64,000 nt of DNA from 2-01-FULL-41-14 sp046317875 (GTDB lineage: Bacteria; Pseudomonadota; Alphaproteobacteria; UBA7879; UBA5542): assembly GCA_046317875.1 (NCBI GenBank), contig JBKCVN010000023.1:62001-126000 (forward strand), in the 5' to 3' direction. Each line of letters begins with the position of its first letter. Position 1 is the first letter of the stretch. A program made the translations under genes and the position numbers. Of this stretch, positions 6,779 to 15,337 are shown in pieces. The notes beneath the pieces were generated by a model. That model had not been told where the DNA came from, did not search any database, and saw only the letters and a list, made by a program, of their open reading frames with translations.

Positions 6779-9335
6779 TCCCTATAACTTTCGTCTTGTT
6801 GAATCTAAATGGCAGTCCGAATGGTCGCGGCACAACTTATTTGCTGCGAAAGATAACGAACCCTTAAAATACTACGTCTTAGAAATGATGCCCTATCCTT
6901 CGGGGCGTTTGCACATGGGCCATGTCAGGAACTATGCGATTGGGGATGTCATTGCCCGATATAAATGGGCTAAAGGATTTAATGTTTTGCATCCTTTTGC
7001 ATGGGATTCTTTTGGGCTTCCGGCTGAAAATGCTGCCATTAAAAATAAAACTCATCCCCAGACGTGGACAAACCAAAATATAAAAACAATGAAGCATCAA
7101 TTAAACAGTTTAGGTTTAAGCCTTGATTGGTCCCGAGAAGTTTCTACCTGCGATGCCTCTTATTACAAGCACGAGCAGTTGTTCTTTCTCGAGTTTTATA
7201 AAGCAGGGATTGCCTATCGCAAAGAGTCTTGGGTCAACTGGGACCCCGAAGAACAGACGGTTCTTGCCAATGAGCAAGTGATCGATGGTAAGGGATGGCG
7301 TTCTGGCGCCCCCGTCACACGAAAATTATTGTCCCAATGGTTCCTAAGAATCAGTGACTTTTCCGAAAGCTTGTTAAAAAGCCTGGATGATCTTAAAAAA
7401 TGGCCCGAAAAAGTGGTTACCATGCAAAGGAACTGGATTGGAAAGTCCAAAGGTGCATATATTGACTATACTGTTAAAGGCTTATCTCAAAAGATTCAGG
7501 TTTACAGCACGCGACCAGATACAATCTTTGGGGTCAGCTTTATTGCTTTATCACCCCATCATCCTATAAGCCGAGAAATAGCCAAAGAAAATCCAGACTT
7601 ATCGGCCTTTATTAAAGAGTTTGATAGTTTAGGCACCAGTCAGAAATCTATTGATACAGCCGAGAAAAAAGGACTCAAAACCCATTTAGAGGCTCTTTGT
7701 CCTTTCGAATTAGCCGAAGGGAACAATCGGCTCATCCCTATTTACGTAGCAAATTATGTTTTAATGGACTATGGCACTGGGGCCGTCATTGGGGTCCCTG
7801 CCCATGATCAGCGCGATTATGAATTCGCAAAAAAATATGACTTAAACATTATACCTGTAGTGGCTTTGCCCACCGGAGAAGAACCCGATCTTAAGGCAAA
7901 AGCATACGTAGACGATGGATTACTGATTCATTCTCGTTTTTTGAATGGCTTAACGGTCCCTCAAGCCACACAAAAAGCGATCGATAAACTGGAAGAGTTA
8001 AAAGTTGGATATGGGGCTACAACCTATCGTTTAAAAGATTGGGGCATATCCAGGCAACGGTACTGGGGGTGCCCTATTCCTATTATTTACTGTGACAACT
8101 GTGGAATCGTACCGGTCCCCGAAAAAGATTTGCCCGTCACCTTGCCAGATGATGTCACTTTTGATATCCCAGGCAACCCACTTGAACACCACCCTACATG
8201 GAAACATGTGAACTGTCCTAAATGTTCTAAAAAAGCCATACGAGAAACAGATACATTTGATACTTTTTTTGAATCATCTTGGTATTTTCTAAAGCTTTGC
8301 TCACCTCACAGTGGCTCTTTGCCCTTTGATCAAAATGTGGTGGAATCTTGGATGCCCGTAAACCAATATATCGGGGGAATAGAGCATGCTATTCTTCATC
8401 TTTTATATGCACGTTTTTTTATGAGAGCCCTTAAGAAATGTGGATATCTCAATTTGAAAGAGCCATTTAAAGGCTTACTCACCCAAGGCATGGTAGCCCA
8501 TAAAACTTATAAAACACTAGATGGAGAATGGATTTATCCTTCAGAGGTCACCACAAAAGAAGGTAGGCTTTATACAGAAACAGGAAAAGAAGTTAAACAA
8601 GGCCCTTCTGAGAAAATGAGCAAATCCAAAAATAACACGGTAGACCCCTCTGAAATTTTAGAAGAATTTGGAGCAGATACAGCCCGTCTTTTCATTTTAT
8701 CTGATTCTCCTCCTGATCGAGGTTTTGAATGGACCGAAACAGGATTACAGGGGACCTGGCGTTACCTTAATAAACTATGGGCCCTAGTAAATAAAATTGG
8801 TGCTAGTGAATTCCTCCAAAAGCCATCTCATTCTTCATCTTATGCCCAAGAAGTTGAGCGAGCCACCCACAAAACGATTGATGCTGTGGGCAAAGATTAT
8901 GATCAGTTTCACTTAAATAAAACTATTGCCCGTTTGCGTGAACTTTCGAATCAAATTGAAACGTTAAATCTAGACAACCCTTCCGAAAGATGGGTAGCCC
9001 ACCGGTCTATACGTATTTTAATTCAGTTATTTTCGCCTTTCATTCCCCATTTTTGTGAGGAGGCCTGGAAAGGGGTGTTTAAAGAATCCTCTTTCTTATT
9101 AAAAACACCCTGGCCCGAAGCTGATGAAAAGCTTTTAAAAGATGATACGTTTACCTTAGCAGTTCAAGTAAATGGCAAATTACGGGGCACACTAAATGTA
9201 TCCTCTAAACAAAAAAAAGAGCAGATTGAAGCTTTAGCCCTTGCACTTCCAAGCGTTCAATCCATAATAAAGAAAAAAGAAGTACGAAAAATTATTGTGG
9301 TACCCAACAGGATTATAAATATTGTTTGCTTATAG
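6771..9335 (+). CDS. leuS: Leucyl-tRNA synthetase
   Basis: 854 residues, normal bacterial length. The class I signatures HMGH (about residues 47-50) and KMSKS (about 615-619) are intact. The CP1 editing domain is present, with STRPDTIFG and the GTGAVIGVPAHDQRDYEFA segment. A CxxC pair of zinc type appears twice (YCDNCG and CPKCSKK). The anticodon-binding helical domain and C-terminal tail follow. The enzyme charges tRNA-Leu in the cytoplasm. The start overlaps the DUF3576 gene by 8 bases and the end overlaps lptE by 14. Confidence 0.98.
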   Translation: MSSPYNFRLVESKWQSEWSRHNLFAAKDNEPLKYYVLEMMPYPSGRLHMGHVRNYAIGDVIARYKWAKGFNVLHPFAWDSFGLPAENAAIKNKTHPQTWTNQNIKTMKHQLNSLGLSLDWSREVSTCDASYYKHEQLFFLEFYKAGIAYRKESWVNWDPEEQTVLANEQVIDGKGWRSGAPVTRKLLSQWFLRISDFSESLLKSLDDLKKWPEKVVTMQRNWIGKSKGAYIDYTVKGLSQKIQVYSTRPDTIFGVSFIALSPHHPISREIAKENPDLSAFIKEFDSLGTSQKSIDTAEKKGLKTHLEALCPFELAEGNNRLIPIYVANYVLMDYGTGAVIGVPAHDQRDYEFAKKYDLNIIPVVALPTGEEPDLKAKAYVDDGLLIHSRFLNGLTVPQATQKAIDKLEELKVGYGATTYRLKDWGISRQRYWGCPIPIIYCDNCGIVPVPEKDLPVTLPDDVTFDIPGNPLEHHPTWKHVNCPKCSKKAIRETDTFDTFFESSWYFLKLCSPHSGSLPFDQNVVESWMPVNQYIGGIEHAILHLLYARFFMRALKKCGYLNLKEPFKGLLTQGMVAHKTYKTLDGEWIYPSEVTTKEGRLYTETGKEVKQGPSEKMSKSKNNTVDPSEILEEFGADTARLFILSDSPPDRGFEWTETGLQGTWRYLNKLWALVNKIGASEFLQKPSHSSSYAQEVERATHKTIDAVGKDYDQFHLNKTIARLRELSNQIETLNLDNPSERWVAHRSIRILIQLFSPFIPHFCEEAWKGVFKESSFLLKTPWPEADEKLLKDDTFTLAVQVNGKLRGTLNVSSKQKKEQIEALALALPSVQSIIKKKEVRKIIVVPNRIINIVCL

Positions 9336-9825
9336 AGTTATTGTTTTATTTTTAGGCTTTTTGTGTTTATCCAACTGTGGGTTTAGGCCTTTATACCAAC
9401 AAGCCGACGAAAGCCTTCAGCTTCATTTGAATCGTATTAAAATACAGACAATTGCGGATCGAGAAGGCCAGCTTTTACACAATCAACTCTCCACCATTCT
9501 AACACCCAAAGGCATGGTGTCACCTGCTTTATATAGTCTCTCTACCTCTCTTAAATTCCAAAACCAAGGAGTTGCTTTTCAAAAAGACGCGTCTACCAGC
9601 CAAGAATCTACGGCTTTAACCTTTCATATTTCACTAACGAATATTAAAACAGGAAAGGTTCTTTACTCCACCAGTGAAACAATATCGATTACGAACTCTC
9701 TCTCCCAAGACTCTCCTTATTCAAATATGATAGAAGAAAGAAGTGCCAAAAAACGCTTAGTCCAAGAAGCGGGACACAGCATTCGTTTGCACCTGGCCTC
9801 TTTTTTCTCTTCTCTGCCGCAATAA
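9322..9825 (+). CDS. lptE: LPS-assembly lipoprotein LptE
   Basis: 167 residues beginning at TTG 9322 inside the end of leuS. The N-terminus MFAYRVIVLFLGFLCLSNCG is a lipoprotein signal with lipobox LSNC, and the mature protein starts CGFRPLYQQ, typical of LptE/RlpB. LptE plugs the LptD barrel that delivers LPS to the outer leaflet. It lies between leuS and holA, the usual proteobacterial order. Its presence implies that the cell makes LPS or an LPS-like glycolipid. Confidence 0.85.
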   Translation: MFAYRVIVLFLGFLCLSNCGFRPLYQQADESLQLHLNRIKIQTIADREGQLLHNQLSTILTPKGMVSPALYSLSTSLKFQNQGVAFQKDASTSQESTALTFHISLTNIKTGKVLYSTSETISITNSLSQDSPYSNMIEERSAKKRLVQEAGHSIRLHLASFFSSLPQ

Positions 9826-9849
9826 ACCATTAATGAGTCAGATTATTTT

Positions 9850-10872
9850 ATGAAAGTATCCCACGATTCTTTTTTACAACTTGCATCAAAACCTCTGTCC
9901 TTGAAATCTGGATTGTTTTACGGTGGTTCAGAATTCTGGACCCAGTGGAAGATTGATTATCTATTAAATAATAACCCGGCTCTGCAGAAAACAATTCGTA
10001 AAGTTATACCTCAAGATGTGGTTTTGTCCGATCCCAATCTGGTGCAAACCCTTCTTTTTACCGCAGACTTTTTCAGCGGTCCTCAAACCCTAATCATCAC
10101 CCACGCTACTGATAAAATTTGTTCTTTGATTGAAAATCTTACAGAAGGGCTAACCTTTCCTTTTCTGCTTGTTAAAGCTCAGGATTATTTGAAGCCCACC
10201 TCAAAACTCAGGAAACTATACGAAGAAAATCCCAATTTGGGTAGCATCCCTTGTTATGAATTAACCACCCGCGATCTGAGCAAAGAAATTATATCTTTTT
10301 TTGCCCACCATAATAAAAAAATATCCCCATCTTTGGTTCAAGCCTTAAGTGAATTCTTCCATCCTTTTCCTGATTTACTGAAAGGAGAATTAGGAAAAAT
10401 TCTTCTTTTTGTGGGCTCTAAAGAAGAAATCAACGCCCAAGATGTGAAAAAAAACCTGAATCCAGCTTTCCCATCAAACACTGATGATTTAACCAACGCT
10501 TTTCTAGACCGAAATGCAAAAGATTTTCTAATACAGCTAAAAAACCTGGAAGAGTCTCAATACATCCTGATTCTTAGGTCGTTAAATAGCGCACTGTGTA
10601 AAATACACCAGTTAAAAGGGCCTATATTAAAGGGAGAGCCTTTTGAAAAAGCGATTCATAAAATAAGCCCGCCCCTTTTATTTACTGAACATCCTCTATT
10701 CAGAAAACGACTCTCATTATGGGATATGTCTTCTATAGAAGCGACATTAAACCATCTAGCCCATATAGAAGTTTTAATTAAATATAACAGCCGCCTCTCA
10801 AAAGAAGTTTTTGAGTTCTTTTTGTTAGAATGCTTACTTAATCCAGCAGCTTCTTCCACCACCCGGATTTAG
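9850..10872 (+). CDS. holA: DNA polymerase III subunit delta
   Basis: 340 residues with the diverged HolA layout: an N-terminal GLFYGGSEFWTQWKIDYLL in place of a canonical Walker A, a middle AAA+ region (DLSKEIISFFAHH) and the helical collar domain at the C-terminus. Delta opens the sliding clamp as part of the clamp loader. Identification rests on family-like sequence plus position after lptE. The last 35 bases overlap the 3' end of the convergent rne gene, so both genes share coding sequence on opposite strands there. Confidence 0.85.
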   Translation: MKVSHDSFLQLASKPLSLKSGLFYGGSEFWTQWKIDYLLNNNPALQKTIRKVIPQDVVLSDPNLVQTLLFTADFFSGPQTLIITHATDKICSLIENLTEGLTFPFLLVKAQDYLKPTSKLRKLYEENPNLGSIPCYELTTRDLSKEIISFFAHHNKKISPSLVQALSEFFHPFPDLLKGELGKILLFVGSKEEINAQDVKKNLNPAFPSNTDDLTNAFLDRNAKDFLIQLKNLEESQYILILRSLNSALCKIHQLKGPILKGEPFEKAIHKISPPLLFTEHPLFRKRLSLWDMSSIEATLNHLAHIEVLIKYNSRLSKEVFEFFLLECLLNPAASSTTRI

Positions 10873-12991
10873 GGTGCTTTCCAGAGCCTTCACCCTTATT
10901 TTTTTCAACAGGTTTATCTTGGATGATGGGAGCGGGTGCCTCTGAACTCATAGTTCTCTGGGATCCCGACATTTCTTCACGGGAACTGGGTGCCTTCTCA
11001 ACAGAACCATCGGTACCTTCTCTCATATTATTAGAGAGCCTATTCGAGCGTTGGTTTCGCCGCCTGTTCCGACGATGACGGTTCCGTCCATTCCCTTGTT
11101 TTCTGTCCTCTCCAGACCCATTTTCCTCTCCCACAGCATTGTTATTCTGAGCCTGTGGTTCATTATTCTCTTCGACAGACGAAGAGACTTCTGAAGTTAT
11201 GGATGCAGGAGCTACAACGGGGGCAGCAGATCGTCTATTTTGAGAAGAAGACTTCTTTGCAGAATTTTTCTTAGGTGCCTGGTGGGGTGTCTCTGGCACA
11301 GGAATACCTGCGGAATCAGCTAAAAACTCGCCTTCTTTGTTTTCTATCTTAAATCCGCCAAAGCTTAAAGAATCATCTTGCTTCAACATAAATAAATGGG
11401 GCCTTTTGGTTTCTAAGTTTTCCAGCTCACGACGTTTATGTCCTAGCAAAAAGAAGGCTAAAGAAGATTCCAATCGTACGGTTAGGGGGTAGTCACTCTC
11501 TGCACGAGTGGTCAGTTCTTCTAGAACACGTAGAAGTTGTACGGCTAATGATTCTTTAGACCGCATCAATCCTGATCCTGCACAATAGGGACACCGAGAA
11601 GAACTGGCCTCAAGGATACTACTCCGCAACCGTTGGCGCGACATTTCTAAAAGACCAAACTGACTGATACGCCCTACTTGAATACGGGCCCGATCCATAC
11701 TCAATGATTCTTTTAGCTTTTTTTCTACGGCAATATTGTGACGAATATCGCTCATATCTATAAAATCAATCACAATTAATCCCGATAGGTCGCGAATACG
11801 CACTTGGCGCGCCACTTCCTCTGCTGCCTCAAGGTTGGTTTTTAAGGCTGTGCTATCGATATGCCGCTCCCTGGTGGCCCGGCCCGAGTTCACATCGATG
11901 GCGACCAAAGCTTCCGTGGCATTAATTACCAAGTACCCTCCAGATTTTAACTTTACCTGAGGAGAGAAAATTTGTTCGATTTGCCCTTCCACATTATATT
12001 TTTTAAATAGGGTTTGATCTTTTTCTTTGTACTGTTTAATCCGCTTAACGTGGCTCGGCATTAAAATCTTCATAAAAGATTTCGCATCCTTATAAGTAGA
12101 TTCCCCTTCGACCAGCACTTCCACAATATCAGACGAGTACACATCCCGTAAAACTCGATGTATGAGACTGGGTTCTTCATACACCAGCTCAGGGGCAGTT
12201 GCACTTAGGGTTTTTTCCCTAATTTCTGACCACAGATTAATTAAGTAGCTATAATCTTTTTTAATTTCATTCTTGGTCCGATTTAAACCTGCCGTACGCA
12301 CAATCAGGGACATACCTTCCGGCACAGCGAGGTCCTTCATTAATTGCTTTAAGCGCTTACGGTCATCACTTTCCGTAATTTTTCTAGAAATACCACCTGG
12401 ATGCAAAGCATTAGGCATCAAAACGCTATAGCGACCTGCCAAAGACACAAAAGTGGTCAAAGCCGCCCCCTTGTTGCCCCGCTCTTCTTTGACGACCTGC
12501 ACCAGGACGATTTGTTTGCTTTTGATAACTTCTTGGATTTTATAGTTACGATAAAGGGCATACTTACGACGGCCTTCTTCCTCGATAGATTCTTCAGCCC
12601 CCATATCCTTGGAACTTTCCGTAGAAGAAGTATCTGAAAGAGTGTTTTCTGAAGATTCTGCTGAGATAGAGATTTCTGTTTCATGATCAGCTTCTTCGAT
12701 CACAGTCTGAGTCAGCTCTTCTTCCCGATCTGCCACTGGGATACGGAAATAATCAGGATGGATTTCTGTGAAAGCCAAGAAACCATGACGATTCCGGCCA
12801 TACTCCACAAAAGCGGCTTGTAAGGATGGTTCAATCCGAACAATTTTTCCTAGATAAATATTCCCTTTAATAGATTTTTTGGTTTGGGATTCAAAATCAA
12901 AATCTAATAATTCTGATTCATCTTTGACCAGCGCTACACGAACCTCATCAGTTTGTGTTGCATCAATAAGCATGCGTTGTTGAATAGCCAT
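10838..12991 (-). CDS. rne: Ribonuclease E
   Basis: 717 residues. The S1 domain (NIYLGKIVRIEPSLQAAFVE, with an acidic insertion at about 95-140) is followed by the 5'-sensor and DNase I-like catalytic region with ALVAIDVNSGR and LIVIDFIDM, which supply the two metal-binding Asp. The zinc link CPYCAGSG is near residue 463. The C-terminal ~150 residues are low-complexity and basic (NGRNRHRRNRRRNQRSNR) and end KSGWWKKLLD, resembling the GWW motif that binds PNPase in other alphaproteobacterial RNase E tails. The enzyme starts mRNA decay and processes rRNA and tRNA. The tail is much shorter than in E. coli. Confidence 0.95.
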   Translation of the reverse strand: MAIQQRMLIDATQTDEVRVALVKDESELLDFDFESQTKKSIKGNIYLGKIVRIEPSLQAAFVEYGRNRHGFLAFTEIHPDYFRIPVADREEELTQTVIEEADHETEISISAESSENTLSDTSSTESSKDMGAEESIEEEGRRKYALYRNYKIQEVIKSKQIVLVQVVKEERGNKGAALTTFVSLAGRYSVLMPNALHPGGISRKITESDDRKRLKQLMKDLAVPEGMSLIVRTAGLNRTKNEIKKDYSYLINLWSEIREKTLSATAPELVYEEPSLIHRVLRDVYSSDIVEVLVEGESTYKDAKSFMKILMPSHVKRIKQYKEKDQTLFKKYNVEGQIEQIFSPQVKLKSGGYLVINATEALVAIDVNSGRATRERHIDSTALKTNLEAAEEVARQVRIRDLSGLIVIDFIDMSDIRHNIAVEKKLKESLSMDRARIQVGRISQFGLLEMSRQRLRSSILEASSSRCPYCAGSGLMRSKESLAVQLLRVLEELTTRAESDYPLTVRLESSLAFFLLGHKRRELENLETKRPHLFMLKQDDSLSFGGFKIENKEGEFLADSAGIPVPETPHQAPKKNSAKKSSSQNRRSAAPVVAPASITSEVSSSVEENNEPQAQNNNAVGEENGSGEDRKQGNGRNRHRRNRRRNQRSNRLSNNMREGTDGSVEKAPSSREEMSGSQRTMSSEAPAPIIQDKPVEKNKGEGSGKHPKSGWWKKLLD

Positions 12992-13024
12992 CGCTTTGTA
13001 AACTCCGTCCTTAAACGCAAGACT

Positions 13025-13040
13025 AACCCTTCATAGGGTT
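13025..13040 (-). promoter_or_regulatory. Small hairpin in the rne leader
   Basis: A perfect 6-bp inverted repeat, AACCCT-TCAT-AGGGTT, lies 34 bases before the rne start codon. In E. coli, hairpins in the rne leader mediate autoregulation; whether this one does is inference. The full 266-base gap between rne and the amidase gene is AT-rich and otherwise shows only candidate promoters. Confidence 0.3.
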
Positions 13041-13152
13041 CTTGCCGTTTAATAAAATTGGTTGAAAGTATAATAGAACTTAAATAGTTCTGATGATTTG
13101 ATTTCATAAAAATTCTAATCTTTTTGTTACAGCCTTACAGCGCTTAGTTAGA

Positions 13153-13181
13153 TTGACCATCTTACAGCCAATGTGTACCAT
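13153..13181 (+). promoter_or_regulatory. Candidate promoter for the amidase gene
   Basis: TTGACC (13153-13158), a 17-base spacer and TACCAT (13176-13181) lie 77 bases before the amidase start. The -35 matches five of six consensus bases; the -10 is weaker. A TATAAT at 13069-13074 further upstream has no well-spaced -35. Confidence 0.35.
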
Positions 13182-13257
13182 ACCATCTATAAGGTCATGA
13201 TTCTTTATATAGCAATATAGGCATAGCGGAAAAATTTTTAAAGGCATAAAACACAGC

Positions 13258-14340
13258 ATGTTCAATTTTTCCCCCATAAAATCACTTTTTATCTGTTTTT
13301 TTTGTCTTTTTTCCTATGGAAAGGTGCTCACCATACGCACTGCAGACCAAAAAAATGACATCACTCGGATTGTTTTTGATGTTACAGACAAAAAAGAAAT
13401 TCTCTTTTCTTTGACGAGTCAAGCCCTAGAAATAAGTCATATGGGGCCAGAGACTGCGTTTAAAAACCAATCTCAACAAATTGGGGCTAAACAAACACAG
13501 GGCCATAAAACACTTTTTATATTAAAAACCCCTCTTCAACTGCATCACTCTTTCTGGATTCCCCCTTCGGCCCAAATTCCTTTTTATCGTTATATAATCG
13601 ACTTGAAAAAAACAACCACACCTGTTTTTGCTGCCCCTCCAGCAACAACCATCCCAGAAAAGAAAAAAATTATTATCGATGCTGGCCATGGGGGGCGTGA
13701 CCCCGGTACTATTGGTATAGGAAAAACCCAAGAAAAAGATGTGACTTTTGCTGTTGCCAAACGTCTAGCCCATAAATTAAACCAAACAGGACGATATCAC
13801 GCCATTCTGATCCGCCAATCAGACACCTCTATCACGTTGGCTGATCGATTAAAAAAAGCGCGCTCTTTAAAAGGAGACCTTTTTCTCTCCCTCCATGCCG
13901 ATAGTTGCGATGGACCCGATACTCGAGGTCTTTCTTTATATACTTTGTCAGCTGTGGCCTCTGACAAACAAGCAGCACGCCTTGCGAAGAAAGAAAATAA
14001 GGCGGATTTAATCATGGGCGTAGACCTGCAATCTGAATTGCCTGAAGTGGCTCATATTTTAATTGATCTGACTAAGCGTGAAACGATGAATCTTTCCACC
14101 CATATGGCAGATTGTCTTCTAAAAAAATTACGAGATCGAGTATTTTTATTGCGCAAACCCCACCGGTTTGCTGACTTTTTTATTTTAAAATCTGCTGATC
14201 TTCCTTCGGTACTGATTGAATTAGGCTACTTGTCCAATCCGAAGGAAGCGGCTCTTTTAGTCACAACCGAACATCAAGAAAATATTTGCATGGGGATTGT
14301 GGAAGCCATCGATGACTATTTCAAACCACGTCACCAGTAA
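13258..14340 (+). CDS. amiC: N-acetylmuramoyl-L-alanine amidase, AmiC type
   Basis: 360 residues. A signal-like N-terminus (MFNFSPIKSLFICFFCLFSY) leads into an AMIN-like domain (about 22-125) and then an Amidase_3 catalytic domain. The zinc ligands are seen in IIIDAGHGGRDPG (His), the following Glu in TQEKDV and LSLHADS (His); the catalytic Glu is in SVLIELGYLSNP. The enzyme removes stem peptides from peptidoglycan during septal splitting, with the AMIN domain directing it to the septum or secretion complexes. A terminator hairpin lies just after the stop. Confidence 0.92.
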   Translation: MFNFSPIKSLFICFFCLFSYGKVLTIRTADQKNDITRIVFDVTDKKEILFSLTSQALEISHMGPETAFKNQSQQIGAKQTQGHKTLFILKTPLQLHHSFWIPPSAQIPFYRYIIDLKKTTTPVFAAPPATTIPEKKKIIIDAGHGGRDPGTIGIGKTQEKDVTFAVAKRLAHKLNQTGRYHAILIRQSDTSITLADRLKKARSLKGDLFLSLHADSCDGPDTRGLSLYTLSAVASDKQAARLAKKENKADLIMGVDLQSELPEVAHILIDLTKRETMNLSTHMADCLLKKLRDRVFLLRKPHRFADFFILKSADLPSVLIELGYLSNPKEAALLVTTEHQENICMGIVEAIDDYFKPRHQ

Positions 14341-14354
14341 TCCCCCTATTCATC

Positions 14355-14392
14355 ACAAAAAAGAAGGCCCATCCTTTTGAATAGGCCTTCTT
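14355..14392 (-). terminator. Rho-independent terminator between convergent genes
   Basis: Perfect 9-bp arms AAGAAGGCC (14361-14369) and GGCCTTCTT (14384-14392) enclose a 14-base loop. Read leftward, the stem is followed by a run of six T (14357-14362 as A on the + strand). This fits a terminator for the DUF883 pair, and it may also act on the amidase transcript. Confidence 0.8.
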
Positions 14393-14417
14393 CAGAATCT
14401 AGTCTTACAAAGAAAAG

Positions 14418-14816
14418 TTAATTGTCTTTGTTTTTGGAAAAAACAAAATAAGCGGCCACAGCCCCCACAGCCAGCAAGGCGGCCAAAGGTAACCGAGCAT
14501 TAGAGATTTGACCAAGAGCCCCTTCCATCACAGTATTTGCTTTGGTCAAAGCATTATCTTTAGGTTTCAAAAACCAACCCACCACAAAGCATAGAAGGCT
14601 GGAGAGTGATATAACACCCGCTAAAACCAACCAAGCCATGGTTGTGCCCCACAAAGGTTGAACATAAGAATAAAGCGCAGCACACCCCAGAATATAGGCG
14701 ACGGGTATGAGCAGAAAGCCCATGGAACGAGCCATACATCTTTTGCTGTTGCCATAGGATTTGTGCGACATAACTACGCTAATTAAGGGAGCCAATAGGC
14801 TAAGAGGAACTTTCAT
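14418..14816 (-). CDS. Small inner-membrane protein paired with a DUF883 protein (YqjE-like position)
   Basis: 132 residues with about three hydrophobic segments: around 32-52 (MGFLLIPVAYILGCAALYSY), 58-84 (TTMAWLVLAGVISLSSLLCF) and 108-126 (RLPLAALLAVGAVAAYFVFS). It overlaps the upstream DUF883 gene as ATGA (14813-14816), so the two are translationally coupled. In gammaproteobacteria, yqjD (DUF883) is followed by the membrane gene yqjE, a phage holin III-like protein, and this pair looks analogous. No enzymatic motif is visible. The function is unknown. Confidence 0.6.
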   Translation of the reverse strand: MKVPLSLLAPLISVVMSHKSYGNSKRCMARSMGFLLIPVAYILGCAALYSYVQPLWGTTMAWLVLAGVISLSSLLCFVVGWFLKPKDNALTKANTVMEGALGQISNARLPLAALLAVGAVAAYFVFSKNKDN

Positions 14817-15235
14817 TTTAAAAGCTTTCCAATAACAAACCCCAGACCTGCGGCAATTAACACGCTTTTAAAAGGATTGCGGCTGATATAATCGCTCAGA
14901 TCTTCCAAACGCTCTTCAGAATAATCTTTAAACTGAGACGCATATTCTTGGGCCTGTTCAGTGGTATCATGAAGGAATTCATCAAAGGAAGCCCGAAGCT
15001 GAGAAAAGGACTCTAGGGCTATTTTCTTCATGGGTGCCCATTCACTTTTAGTTGCTTTTTTCAGTTGAGAAAAAGATGATTCGGCCTCTTTTAAAAGATT
15101 CTGCAGAGATTCAGTAATTTGGTGAATATCATCTTCCGTATTTTCTTTGAATTGGTTTTTAATATAGGCCAGTTGGCGCCCATAAAATTTTAGTTCTGTA
15201 TTGAGATTTTCAAGATATTTTTTATTTTCAGACAT
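14813..15235 (-). CDS. DUF883 (ElaB/YqjD-like) membrane-anchored protein
   Basis: 140 residues. A long amphipathic, probably coiled-coil region (about 1-115) rich in Glu, Lys and Gln is followed by the C-terminal anchor NPFKSVLIAAGLGFVIGKLL with the GLGFVIG glycine pattern of the family. E. coli YqjD and ElaB are ribosome-associated, tail-anchored proteins made in stationary phase. GAGG-type SD sequence lies 7 bases before the ATG. It is followed by a coupled small membrane protein. Confidence 0.8.
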   Translation of the reverse strand: MSENKKYLENLNTELKFYGRQLAYIKNQFKENTEDDIHQITESLQNLLKEAESSFSQLKKATKSEWAPMKKIALESFSQLRASFDEFLHDTTEQAQEYASQFKDYSEERLEDLSDYISRNPFKSVLIAAGLGFVIGKLLK

Positions 15236-15256
15236 TTGGCTACCTCATTTCTGATT

Positions 15257-15285
15257 AAAGATAAGAGCTTCACCTCTTTATCTTT
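15257..15285 (-). terminator. Long hairpin between rnr and the DUF883 gene
   Basis: AAAGATAAGAG (15257-15267) and CTCTTTATCTTT (15274-15285) pair over about 11 bp with one bulged T. No U-tract follows on the leftward strand, so it may be a 3' stabilising hairpin for rnr or a leader element for DUF883 rather than a simple terminator. Confidence 0.4.
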
Positions 15286-15337
15286 GTTATATACCTCTCC
15301 CCTAGAGACCACAACCTTAATAATACCACGAATAAGT

